From: Paracoccaceae bacterium
Lineage (GTDB): Bacteria; Pseudomonadota; Alphaproteobacteria; Rhodobacterales; Rhodobacteraceae
DNA length: 64,000 bases
Assembly (NCBI GenBank): GCA_016124615.1
Contig: WGNF01000011.1
Span: 124,001-188,000, forward strand
Reading direction: 5' to 3'
Positions within the stretch are counted from its first letter, which is position 1. The number at the start of each line of letters is the position of its first letter. Positions 16,193 through 23,872 of the stretch are shown here, piece by piece. Both the position numbers and the translations under genes were made by a program. A model generated the notes under the pieces. That model made no database searches. It was not told the DNA's origin and saw only the letters and a program-made list of their open reading frames with translations.

Positions 16193-17209
16193 ATGAAGAA
16201 GATCGGATTTCTGTCCTTCGGGCACTGGAACCCCGAGCCGCGCTCGCCGCTCCAGACCGGCGGCGAGACCCTGAAACAATCCATCGAACTGGCCGTGGCG
16301 GCCGAGGAACTGGGCGTCGACGGGGCCTATTTCCGCGTGCATCACTTCGCCCGGCAGCTGGCATCACCGTTTCCGCTGCTGGCGGCCATCGGGGCGCGGA
16401 CCTCGCGGATAGAGATCGGCACCGGTGTCATCGACATGCGTTACGAGAACCCTCTCTACATGCTCGAAGATGCAGGCGCGGCCGATTTGATCTCGGACGG
16501 GCGGCTGCAACTGGGCATCAGCCGTGGCTCGCCTGAACAGGTGATCGACGGCTGGCGCCACTTCGGGTATGAGCCGCGCGAGGGCGAGGATGCCTCGGAA
16601 ATGGCGCGCCGGCACGCCGAGACCTTCCTCGAGCACCTTGACGGCAAGGGCTTTGCGCAGCCCAACCCGCACCCGATGTTCCCGAATCCGCCGGGCCTGC
16701 TCCGGCTCGAGCCGCATTCGCCGGGCCTGCGGGATCGCATCTGGTGGGGTTCGGCTTCAAACGCGACGGCGGTCTGGGCGGCCCAAATGGAGATGAACTT
16801 GCAAAGCTCCACCCTGAAGGTTGACGAGACGGGCGAGCCGTTCCACGTGCAGCAGGCCAAGCAGATCCGCGCTTTCCGCGCGGCCTGGAAGGAGGCGGGT
16901 CACGCGCGAACGCCGCGCGTCTCGGTCAGCCGGTCGATCTTTGCCCTGACGAACGATACCGACCGGATGTATTTCGGCCATGGCAAGGAAAGTGATCAGA
17001 TCGGGCAGATCGACAATTTCCGCGGCATCTTTGGTCGGAGCTACGCGGACGAGCCCGACCGTTTGGTTGAGGAATTGAAACGGGACGAGGCGATCGCCGC
17101 CGCGGATACGCTACTTCTGACGGTGCCGAACATGCTGGGCGTGGAGTACAACGTGCATGTGCTGGAGAGCATCCTGACCCATGTTGCGCCTGCCCTCGGC
17201 TGGCGCTGA
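16193..17209 (+). CDS. LLM-class flavin-dependent oxidoreductase
   Basis: The 338-residue protein is a luciferase-like monooxygenase: IELAVAAEELGVDGAYFRVH near residue 30, IGARTSRIEIGTGVIDMRYE near 70 and RLQLGISRGSPEQVIDGWRH near 105 form the FMN-binding TIM barrel. Such enzymes oxidise aldehydes, sulfonates or other small molecules using reduced flavin and oxygen. GGAGAGG lies 6 bases before the ATG. It stands alone, with no flavin reductase gene beside it, so the substrate cannot be inferred. Confidence 0.87.
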   Translation: MKKIGFLSFGHWNPEPRSPLQTGGETLKQSIELAVAAEELGVDGAYFRVHHFARQLASPFPLLAAIGARTSRIEIGTGVIDMRYENPLYMLEDAGAADLISDGRLQLGISRGSPEQVIDGWRHFGYEPREGEDASEMARRHAETFLEHLDGKGFAQPNPHPMFPNPPGLLRLEPHSPGLRDRIWWGSASNATAVWAAQMEMNLQSSTLKVDETGEPFHVQQAKQIRAFRAAWKEAGHARTPRVSVSRSIFALTNDTDRMYFGHGKESDQIGQIDNFRGIFGRSYADEPDRLVEELKRDEAIAAADTLLLTVPNMLGVEYNVHVLESILTHVAPALGWR

Positions 17210-17335
17210 GCCGGGCGCAGGCCGTGCCGTCCATTTCCCCGCGAAAGATGGCTCTCTACCGTCGGCGCGACGGGCGGTTCAAGGAAGCTGCCAAAGAGCG
17301 TCGGGAGGTCTGGAACGACCACCTTAGGCGAGGAG

Positions 17336-17775
17336 TTAAAGGCCATCAGCCCACCTGCGCCTGCGCGCTCCTTGCCTGCCGCCTGGCTTCCTCTTCCTGC
17401 CAGTGCTGGCTCGCTCTCTCTGGTCGGTGTTGGTGTGCACCGCCGCGACATAGCGCCAGCGGTCGCCATAGTCGCCACTGCCGAGCAACGCCTCGCCCCA
17501 ATCCCGCGCGATGGCGGCGGCAACTTCGGCATCGGTCCCCTTCGGAAAGCTCATGACAATATGGTCGACATGGCCGCGCTTCGGTGCGCCCCGCCAGCCC
17601 GCCTCCCAATCGCTCGCCAGCCGACCGACCGCTGTGTCGCCGAAGTCGCGCAGGCCAGGCCCGCGCCCTGCTCGTGCCAGACGGCGGTCGCCGCCTCGTC
17701 GCGGGTGACATAGGTGAGAAGGTTCTTCAGCCCGGTCCGGTCATGTACGCCGCCGTTGACGACGCGCTTGATCAC
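17336..17775 (-). pseudogene. Relaxase/mobilisation protein, frameshifted and truncated
   Basis: The minus-strand frame from the GTG at 17775 reads VIKRVVNGGVHDRTGLKNLL then LTYVTRDEAATAVWHEQG, a typical relaxase N-terminus. Near 17655-17665 it must change frame to continue as LRDFGDTAVGRLASDWEAGW and MSFPKGTDAEVAAAIARDWG. It then reaches VAAVHTNTD, where the metal-binding histidine region normally follows, but runs instead into unrelated sequence and stops at 17336. Thus there is one frameshift and loss of most of the protein, including the His triad. It cannot be an active relaxase. Confidence 0.75.
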
Positions 17776-17923
17776 GGCCTGCGACGAAGGTGGAGCGCGT
17801 CAGCCGCCTGACCGGGGCCGCCGCGCGAGGGGCGCCACCCCCCTGCCCTTTCCGCCGCCGACGCCGGACCGGCAGCACCTCCCCGATCACCGCCTCCTCG
17901 ACGGTCACATATTGACGGGTCAT
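17741..17923 (-). CDS. Small basic protein between mobC and the relaxase remnant
   Basis: A 60-residue frame from the ATG at 17923 (MTRQYVTVEEAVIGEVLPVR, then RRRRKGQGGG) overlaps the mobC stop by 4 bases and extends into the relaxase start. The overlap and basic composition suggest a small mobilisation-operon protein, possibly once fused or coupled to the relaxase. No family is recognised and it may no longer be functional. Confidence 0.4.
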   Translation of the reverse strand: MTRQYVTVEEAVIGEVLPVRRRRRKGQGGGAPRAAAPVRRLTRSTFVAGRDQARRQRRRT

Positions 17924-18450
17924 GTCTCGTCCTCGCCTTCGTCCCAGGGCAGGATGTTGACCTTCGCGCGCGCGGCCTCGATCACCCTTGTGGCCGCACC
18001 CGTCGCCAGGTCGGCCGCCGCGAGCGCCTTCGCGATCGTCCTCGCATCGCCGGGGTTTCCCTTCAGCCGGTCGGCATTGGCGAGCTCGGTCAACTGGTTG
18101 AGATTCCGCCCGATGGCCGCGATCTGGTTTCGGACGTCGCGCAGCGCAGCGATCACCTCCCGGTCGATCTCCACCATCGCCGCACCTTGACGCAACGCGC
18201 TCCGCATCACCGCATTCTTCGAGCGACCGCGCTCCGCGGCCAGCGCCTGGAGCGCCTCCATCTCTGCCGTCGTCAGTCGCACGGTGACGGTGTGGCCCCG
18301 TGTCGTCGCCTCGGGCTGGCGCGCGGCCTGATAAAGGCGGGCCACCGCCGGGCCCGATCGGCCGAGGGCTGCGGCAACCTCGTCGCGGCTCTTTCCCTCG
18401 GCCACGAGTCGGCGAAGCGCCTGTCGTTCTTCTGACGAAAAGGCAGCCAC
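17920..18450 (-). CDS. mobC: MobC-like mobilisation accessory protein
   Basis: The roughly 176-residue protein contains TVRLTTAEMEALQALAAERG then RSKNAVMRSALRQG, a ribbon-helix-helix-like DNA-binding part, and the family's C-terminal NQIAAIGRNLNQLTELANAD. MobC proteins bind oriT and help the relaxase open DNA. A GTG start at 18450 is chosen because TGGAGG lies 4 bases upstream. The frame stays open further, but those codons run into the inverted repeat. The gene looks intact while its relaxase partner is broken. Confidence 0.78.
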   Translation of the reverse strand: MAAFSSEERQALRRLVAEGKSRDEVAAALGRSGPAVARLYQAARQPEATTRGHTVTVRLTTAEMEALQALAAERGRSKNAVMRSALRQGAAMVEIDREVIAALRDVRNQIAAIGRNLNQLTELANADRLKGNPGDARTIAKALAAADLATGAATRVIEAARAKVNILPWDEGEDET

Positions 18451-18508
18451 GGCGCCTCCACTCACACAACTACCCAAGATATGTAACACATAATACCGTT
18501 CCAGCCAA

Positions 18509-18576
18509 CCGTCTTTGCAGCCGGTTTGCGCTCCTTCGGAGAAGGGGCCGCTTGCGCAAACCGGCTGCAAAGACGG
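18509..18576. repeat. 23-base perfect inverted repeat; candidate oriT
   Basis: Arms at 18509-18531 and 18554-18576 are exact reverse complements and begin CCGTCTTTGCAGCCGG. The 22-base loop itself holds a small CCTTC-GGA-GAAGG hairpin. The repeat lies about 60 bases upstream of mobC, where mobilisable elements carry oriT. The nick site cannot be identified by eye. A long transcribed hairpin is the alternative. Confidence 0.5.
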
Positions 18577-19101
18577 GCATTGTGGCGCCCCATTGCGAGC
18601 CACAGGCGCGCAATCACAAAGGGGGCGCCTGTCCGGACCCCGAGGCCCCGCAATCTCGCCCCTGCGAGAGCTGCGGAAAAGGCCGAGGGTCTGTGGCCGG
18701 ACGACGGCTTGCCTTGCATTGGGGTGGCCAGAGGGTCGGGCCGGCGGAGGCGCGGTCGGGGGGAGCCGCTAGGCGCCCCAGGTGCGTCCGCACGGGCAGG
18801 GACGCTGGCCCAAGCGAAGACCTTGATGCTGACGAGGCGTCCGCTCATGGCGATGCACCGGGCACCGGACGCGGGGAGAACGGTGACGTCCGTTGCCCGC
18901 ACCTACTGCGGGTACGCCGCGCTGCCACACGAGGCAATGTGCGGTCGTTCGCTCGGCGGCACGGTCGCACGACAGCACGGCAACTCCTTGGGTCCGTCGC
19001 ACAACGGCACCGTGGCTCTTTGGCACGGCAGCACACTCGCCCGCGCGCACCATCGCGCCGTGGCCTCGACAAACCACGGCGGCGGCGATAGAGGCGAGTT
19101 T
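18577..19101. other. About 520 bases with no supported gene
   Basis: Open frames here lack ribosome sites and family motifs. Between about 18950 and 19060 there are imperfect copies of a GCACGGC/ACCGTGGC-type unit (on the minus strand they read as CQRATVPLCD and CCRATVPPSE), perhaps a decayed repeat array of the mobile element. Nothing functional can be assigned. Confidence 0.4.
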
Positions 19102-19117
19102 ATATGGGTTCCCATAT
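19102..19117. promoter_or_regulatory. Palindromic operator, probably for the adjacent MarR regulator
   Basis: ATATGGG-TT-CCCATAT is a perfect 7+7 inverted repeat lying 24 bases before the MarR start codon. MarR dimers bind palindromes of this size, so autorepression, with control of the coupled ClC gene, is likely. Confidence 0.65.
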
Positions 19118-19141
19118 GATTCGTCGCGCGGATGAGGCCGA

Positions 19142-19627
19142 ATGCTGTCCGATCACCAAACTATAATGGATGCCCTGCGACGCATCGTTCAGGCTCTGCG
19201 CCAGTCCTCGGCACATTCCGAACAAGACTCGAACGTTACGGGCGCGCAGGCCCTCATTCTCAAACACGTGGCTGCGCGCGAAGGGCTGTCCATCAACGAA
19301 CTGGCCGGGCTGACCTTCACGCATCAAAGCACGGTATCCGAAGTTGTCGGTCGCCTCGAAACCCGCGGGCTGGTTCAGCGCGCACGGGCGCAGGGCGACG
19401 GCCGAAGGTGCGAGTTGCGATTGACCGACGAGGGCAAGGCCGCGGGGCACGGCACCATGATCACCATGCAGGAAAGACTGATGCAGGCCCTCCATGATTT
19501 GCCTCCAGCGACCTTGTCACAACTTGCGGATGGGCTGGATGCGCTGATTGGTGCGGCAGGGTTGGCCGAAGAGCCGCCCATCATGTTTTTCGAAACCCAA
19601 GCCCACAAGATCGGAGATCCCAAGTGA
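19142..19627 (+). CDS. MarR-family transcriptional regulator
   Basis: The 161-residue protein has the MarR winged helix: GLSINELAGLTFTHQSTVSE then VVGRLETRGLVQRARAQGDG and RRCELRLTDEGKAA. GAGG lies about 5 bases before the ATG. The stop overlaps the GTG start of the ClC gene by 4 bases, so the regulator and channel are one operon. The palindrome at 19102-19117 is the likely binding site. The inducer is not known; an anion or acid stress would fit the partner gene. Confidence 0.86.
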   Translation: MLSDHQTIMDALRRIVQALRQSSAHSEQDSNVTGAQALILKHVAAREGLSINELAGLTFTHQSTVSEVVGRLETRGLVQRARAQGDGRRCELRLTDEGKAAGHGTMITMQERLMQALHDLPPATLSQLADGLDALIGAAGLAEEPPIMFFETQAHKIGDPK

Positions 19628-21048
19628 GCCGCCACCCCGTCGAAGAGGCCTCTACCACACCCGGGCTGCCTATTTCCGTGGGATTTGCGCCCACTCTTGA
19701 ACAGGCTGGCGTGGAATGGCACGCGAAGGCGCTCGACCGGCGGTCGATGACAATTGTCGGGCTGGCGATGTTGATTGCGGCGATTGTCGCAGTCGTTGCA
19801 CGGGCGCTGGTCTATCTTATTGGGTTCATCACCAATATCGCATTTTACGGCAAGATTTCGGGAACGTTCTCCTCGCCAGCCGGTAACCAATTCGGCCTGT
19901 GGGTCATCGCCGTTCCAATCGCAGGCTCGCTCATCGTGGGCATCATGGCGCGCTACGGGTCGAAGGCCATCCGCGGCCATGGCATCCCTGAAGCGATGGA
20001 GCAGATTCTGACCAACGAAAGCCGTATTCCAAAACGCATGACCTTCCTCAAACCACTCTCGGCCGCGATTGCGATCGGGACGGGTGGACCTTTCGGGGCA
20101 GAGGGGCCGATCATCGCGACCGGCGGCGCCCTCGGTTCGTGGCTGGGTCAGGTGGTGAAGGTTTCGGCGCATGAACGAAAAACCATTCTGGCAGTAGGGG
20201 CAGCGGCCGGAATGACCGCTATCTTCGGCACGCCGTTTTCGGCAATCCTGCTCGCCATCGAATTGCTGGTGTTTGAGTTTCGCCCGCGCTCCTTCATACC
20301 GGTCACAGCTGCGGCCTTGACCGCCATCGCCTTGCGCCCGGTGCTGTTTGGCGCGGCGCCGCTGTTCCACATCGGCACGCTCGCGCCTGCATCCGATGCG
20401 GCGCTGTTAGCCTATGTCGCCGAGGGCGCCGTGATGGGCCTGTTTGCCGTCGCACTGTCCCGCTCGATCTACTTCATCGAAGACATGTTTGAGCATTTGC
20501 CTCTGCATTGGATGTGGTGGCCTGCAATCGGCGGATTGGTTGTCGGGCTGGTGGGGGTCATCTCGCCGCACACGATGGGTGTCGGATATGAAAACATCGA
20601 CCAGATCCTGAGCGGCCAGTTTATCGGGATCACGCTCGCCCTTTTCTGTGCGCTCAAGTTTCTGTCTTGGTCCATTGCGCTTGGCAGCGGGACGTCCGGC
20701 GGAACGCTCGCCCCGATCTTCACGATCGGAGGCGGCGTCGGCGTACTCGCGGGGGAGGTTATTCAGTTCCTGCTGCCATCCGCGGGGGTGGATCTGCGCA
20801 TGGCTGGCCTTATCGGCATGGCCGCCAGTTTTGCGGGGGCCTCGCGCGCCCTGTTCACTTCGGTCGTTTTTGCTCTGGAGATCACCCGCCAGTTTGACTG
20901 CCTGCTGCCACTGCTTGGGGGATGCACCGCTGCCTTCATCGCCTCGGCCCTCGCGATGCGGACCACGATCATGACTGAAAAGCTGGTGCGCCGCGGGCAT
21001 CATGTCCCTTCGGAATACGTCGCGGCAGGGCCATCGCACTTGGGGTGA
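19624..21048 (+). CDS. ClC-type chloride channel/antiporter
   Basis: The 474-residue membrane protein has the ClC signature regions: RGHGIPEAMEQ (selectivity-filter GxGIP), GGPFGAEGPIIATGGALGS with the gating glutamate, and GTSGGTLAPIFTIGGGVG (GxxxP) near residue 360. About ten to twelve hydrophobic helices follow the family layout. It lacks C-terminal CBS domains. It moves chloride or another anion, possibly in exchange for protons. The GTG start overlaps the MarR stop, so both are expressed together. Confidence 0.88.
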   Translation: MSRHPVEEASTTPGLPISVGFAPTLEQAGVEWHAKALDRRSMTIVGLAMLIAAIVAVVARALVYLIGFITNIAFYGKISGTFSSPAGNQFGLWVIAVPIAGSLIVGIMARYGSKAIRGHGIPEAMEQILTNESRIPKRMTFLKPLSAAIAIGTGGPFGAEGPIIATGGALGSWLGQVVKVSAHERKTILAVGAAAGMTAIFGTPFSAILLAIELLVFEFRPRSFIPVTAAALTAIALRPVLFGAAPLFHIGTLAPASDAALLAYVAEGAVMGLFAVALSRSIYFIEDMFEHLPLHWMWWPAIGGLVVGLVGVISPHTMGVGYENIDQILSGQFIGITLALFCALKFLSWSIALGSGTSGGTLAPIFTIGGGVGVLAGEVIQFLLPSAGVDLRMAGLIGMAASFAGASRALFTSVVFALEITRQFDCLLPLLGGCTAAFIASALAMRTTIMTEKLVRRGHHVPSEYVAAGPSHLG

Positions 21049-21227
21049 CCGCCCAGTCGATTGCCCGGCGCCCCTGCTCGCAAGTTGCACGAGCGCTTTC
21101 CTCGCCTCCGCGCTGACAATGGCAAACTCGGTTATGACGGCTCAGCTTGCGCGGCGGCCCCTGCAACGCCGCCCCTGCCCGCATTTCCGATTGCTCTGTC
21201 CGTCCGCGACTCTACTGTCAGCTAGGA

Positions 21228-22018
21228 TCACGCGGACCCGGCAGCACGCTCGATACGCCGATAGCCCGCGACGCCGTGAAAGAAGCCGTTGCTGAACGGA
21301 AGCCCGTCGCAGATGCAGGCAAGCTGCTGGCGCGCCACCGCCGCTGTCAGACGCCCCTCCAAACAGGCCGCGAAGACCTCGGCCACGGCGACCATGTCGA
21401 CATCCTGAGGCAAGAGACGCGCTTGGCTGACCCCCATGCTTTCAAAATGACCAATTCATCAAGCAGTTCCACGCAGCTGTCCGACTGGGTCTGGATGCCG
21501 TTCACGCGCAGAATCGGGAGGCCATCCCGGGTGGCCAGAGGCATACCGTCGGGGTCTTTTTCGCAGACAAACTGACAGTTGTCCTTGGTGCGCCCATGAG
21601 CCCGGGCGTGATAGCAGCGGGCCGATACCGCAAGCGGCGCGCGACCGAAAACCTGAACTTCGACCCCAAGGCCCAAGGCGCGCGCTTCGCTGGCAGCAAC
21701 TGCGATCGCTTCCGATGGCATCTCGGTCGGCAGGCAGACATGAGTCGCGCCCTGCCCCGCCAACCAAGCGATCGTCGCCTCGTTATAGGCGTTGAGGAAA
21801 GGCCCGATCCGGTGTGGCCGACCGGCCCGGGCAAGAAGACCCGCCGCGTTGTTGATCTCGATCTCAGGCGAGTCCAGAGACGCAAGGCCATTGGTCGCCT
21901 CGCGTTCCCGCTTGAGTACCACTTCCGCGAGCGACGAGAGTACGACCGTTTTGCCGGCCCGTTCCAGCCGCGCGATCGTCTCTGGCAACTCGCGGTCGAA
22001 GAAGGGGGCCTGCTTGGA
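21228..22018 (-). pseudogene. ubiV: ubiV (U32-family, O2-independent ubiquinone synthesis), 5'-truncated and frameshifted
   Basis: The minus-strand frame enters at the conserved SKQAPFFDRELPETIARLER, normally about residue 40. It lacks the N-terminal barrel and the first of the four cysteines that bind the 4Fe-4S cluster. The other cysteines are visible in ARCYHARAHGRTKDNCQFVC. Near 21440 a frameshift separates CVELLDELVILK from MGVSQARLLPQDVDMVAVAE and ACICDGLPFSNGFFHGVAGY, which is the normal C-terminus. UbiV hydroxylates ubiquinone precursors without oxygen in denitrifiers. Two lesions make the gene dead. It abuts the pseudoazurin remnant head to head. Confidence 0.78.
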
Positions 22019-22021
22019 GCT

Positions 22022-22327
22022 GCCTTCGTGAAGGCGAATGTGGGCGACACGATCAAGTTCGTCGCGGTGGACGCCGGACATAATGCCGAGACCATTCCGG
22101 GGTTCCTGCCGGACGGCGCTACGCCGATCACGGGCAAGGCGGGCGAGACCATCGAGATGCCGATCACTCAAGAAGGGCTCTACGGCATCCAGTGCCACCC
22201 GCACTACGGGCTTGGCATGGTCGCGCTGATTGAGGCGGGCAAGCTGGTGAACATCGGCGCGGTGAAGGCCCTACATATTCCGAAGAAGGCTGCCGACAAG
22301 TTCGATACGTGGTTCGATCAACTCTGA
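22022..22327 (+). pseudogene. Pseudoazurin (cupredoxin), 5'-truncated
   Basis: The frame matches pseudoazurin from AFVKANVGDTIKFVAVDAGH to the end. Copper ligands are all present: His in DAGHNAET, then Cys, His and Met in YGIQCHPHYGLGM. The signal peptide and roughly the first 20 mature residues are missing; in their place the frame runs back through antisense ubiV sequence. With no signal peptide it cannot reach the periplasm, where pseudoazurin passes electrons to nitrite or nitrous oxide reductase. It is probably inactive. The junction with the ubiV remnant is at 22018-22022. Confidence 0.8.
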
Positions 22328-22394
22328 ATCGAACCTGCAACTGAAGTCGCCAGAGCGGCTCTCCGGCCGCGGTCTCGCCGGTGGAGGTGACGTT

Positions 22395-22613
22395 ATGGGC
22401 GAGGATATCGACGATCCGGACTTGCCACTCGCCCGGCTTTTCCGGCTCTGTCCGACGGTGGCGGAGGCTTTCTTCGCCCACCGCATGCTCTGCTTCGGCT
22501 GCCCGGTCGCGCCGTTCCACACCGTGATCGACGCTTGCGCGGAATACCGTCTCGACGAGGCGGAATTCCGCGCCGAGTTGCGGCGGATAGCTCTTTTGTC
22601 GAAAGACAGCTGA
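22395..22613 (+). CDS. DUF1858 (hybrid-cluster-associated disulfide) domain protein
   Basis: The 72-residue protein contains the DUF1858 core: LFRLCPTVAEAFFAHRMLCF followed by GCPVAPFHTVIDACAEY, with a CxxC pair (CFGC). GGAGG precedes the ATG. Such small redox-disulfide proteins lie near nitrite reductase or NO-related genes in denitrifiers. Here the neighbours are remnants of denitrification genes, so it is probably a survivor of a deleted cluster. It looks intact. Confidence 0.78.
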   Translation: MGEDIDDPDLPLARLFRLCPTVAEAFFAHRMLCFGCPVAPFHTVIDACAEYRLDEAEFRAELRRIALLSKDS

Positions 22614-22689
22614 CTGGCCATTTTGACGGGGTTTGAAGATTCAGATTCTGCTCTGGCGCAGTATTCAGAACAAAATCCAAATGACGCCG

Positions 22690-22832
22690 TCAGCCCGCCG
22701 CGCCGCTGAGCAGGACCAATCTGTGCGGGGCAGTCACCACGATGTGCCTGCGAGTGCTGCGCACCAACCCCTCTTTCTCCCAGGCGCTGAGCAGGCGGCT
22801 GACCCGAAGCGCCATTGTCTGGATGAAAATTC
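22690..22832 (-). pseudogene. C-terminal fragment of a Crp/Fnr-family regulator
   Basis: On the minus strand a frame ending at 22690 reads RVSRLLSAWEKEGLVRSTRR then HIVVTAPHRLVLLSG, the recognition helix and end of a Crp/Fnr (NnrR/Dnr-like) protein. The N-terminal sensor domain is absent: upstream the frame runs into the end of the narR gene. It is a leftover of a deleted regulator, another sign of rearrangement in this stretch. Confidence 0.6.
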
Positions 22833-23627
22833 CTACGTCCGCCCGGAAAGCGCAAAGTCTTCTGGCCGAACCAGGCCATCCACTCCGGCTTCGGGAAGTT
22901 CAAGTCCGGCGGTCAGGCCCTCGTGGTCCGGGCCGTCGATCAGCGGGGTCGGATGCGCCACCGCTTCGAGGGCCCGCCGGTCCGTGATGATGATGCGCTG
23001 GCCATCGACCTTGGCGCCGACCTCTTGCAATGACTTCATCGCCCGCGACAGGCTTTCTGGCGTTATGCCCAGAAAGGACGCCAGCAGGCGCTTTTCGATA
23101 GGAAGAAGGAAGCTCACCCCGTTCGGCGCTGTCCTTGCCTGTTTCAGGATGTAGGCCGCAAGCCGTTCGCGGGCGCTGCGCAGTTTCAGGTCCTTGGTGT
23201 GGCGCACCACGCTGCGGTAACAGGCGGCAAGCTCCGTGATCGTCGCCATCGCAAATTCGGGGTCGATCCGGAACACCGCCCGCAAATCGACGCTTGGTAC
23301 CAGGATCACGCGGGTCTTTTCCAGCGTGCGCGCCGACATCAGGTAGGGCGCATCCCTGATGCAGGCGGCCAGGATGAAGGTCGACACCGGCCGCAGGACG
23401 GCAAGCGTGGTTTCGCGGCCCTGCCACCCGGCGAAGAGTTCAACCGAACCCTCAATCACGATGTGCAGGAAATCCGCCGTCGCGCCCTCGTCGATCAGCT
23501 GCACCTGCGCGGGGAAGGTCTGGTCGTAGGCGGCCCGGGTCACGGTGGCGAAATTCGCCTCTGCCATCGTGCGGAACAGGGGCAACTGACGAATATCCGG
23601 AAGCTCTGCGTCGCGCACGAATCGCAC
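22833..23627 (-). CDS. narR: Crp/Fnr-family nitrate-response regulator NarR
   Basis: The protein has a cyclic-nucleotide-type beta-roll (AQVQLIDEGATADFLHIVIE), a dimerisation helix and a C-terminal HTH (LPIEKRLLASFLGITPESLS then RAMKSLQEVGAKV). It lacks an N-terminal cysteine cluster, as in NarR/Dnr. Divergent placement before narK-narGHJI is that of Paracoccus NarR, which activates nar genes with nitrate or nitrite. The start is uncertain: the frame is open to 23795, but homology appears to begin near the GTG at 23627. The C-terminus runs about 30 residues past PTPLIDGP, perhaps because the original end was altered. Confidence 0.78.
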   Translation of the reverse strand: MRFVRDAELPDIRQLPLFRTMAEANFATVTRAAYDQTFPAQVQLIDEGATADFLHIVIEGSVELFAGWQGRETTLAVLRPVSTFILAACIRDAPYLMSARTLEKTRVILVPSVDLRAVFRIDPEFAMATITELAACYRSVVRHTKDLKLRSARERLAAYILKQARTAPNGVSFLLPIEKRLLASFLGITPESLSRAMKSLQEVGAKVDGQRIIITDRRALEAVAHPTPLIDGPDHEGLTAGLELPEAGVDGLVRPEDFALSGRT

Positions 23628-23645
23628 CCAATCAAGGTTTTGTGA

Positions 23646-23659
23646 TTGACATATGATAA
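23646..23659. promoter_or_regulatory. Imperfect Crp/Fnr-type box in the narR-narK intergenic region
   Basis: TTGAC-ATAT-GATAA has one good half-site and one poor half-site of the TTGAT-N4-ATCAA consensus. It lies between narR and narK, about 215 bases before narK, and could bind NarR or an FNR/FixK protein. A CAATCA/TGATTG inverted repeat (23629-23648) overlaps it. Confidence 0.35.
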
Positions 23660-23872
23660 GTGGGCAGTTGATCCGGGTCCAGTAACGAACTGACCTTTGC
23701 GCGATCCCTGGCTGACAAAGTTCAGCCATCGCCACGCTGCAGGTCAAATCCGGTTCGAATGTTACGCGCATTTGCAACGGCTTGATCTGCGTCAATTCCC
23801 GTCTCTTTCAGCATTGCCTGATGCACGGCGAACCCGCGTGGGACGTGCCCGCGCCGGATGCGGAGAATGAAA

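Noticed and set aside
18509..18576. Inverted repeat as a CRISPR repeat or IS end
   Set aside because: Only two inverted arms, no spacer array, no adjacent transposase and no target duplication; oriT near mobC fits better.
18526..19119. 197-residue plus-strand frame upstream of the MarR gene
   Set aside because: It runs through the inverted repeat and the MarR operator, is rich in Arg and Gly, and matches nothing; likely a high-GC artefact.
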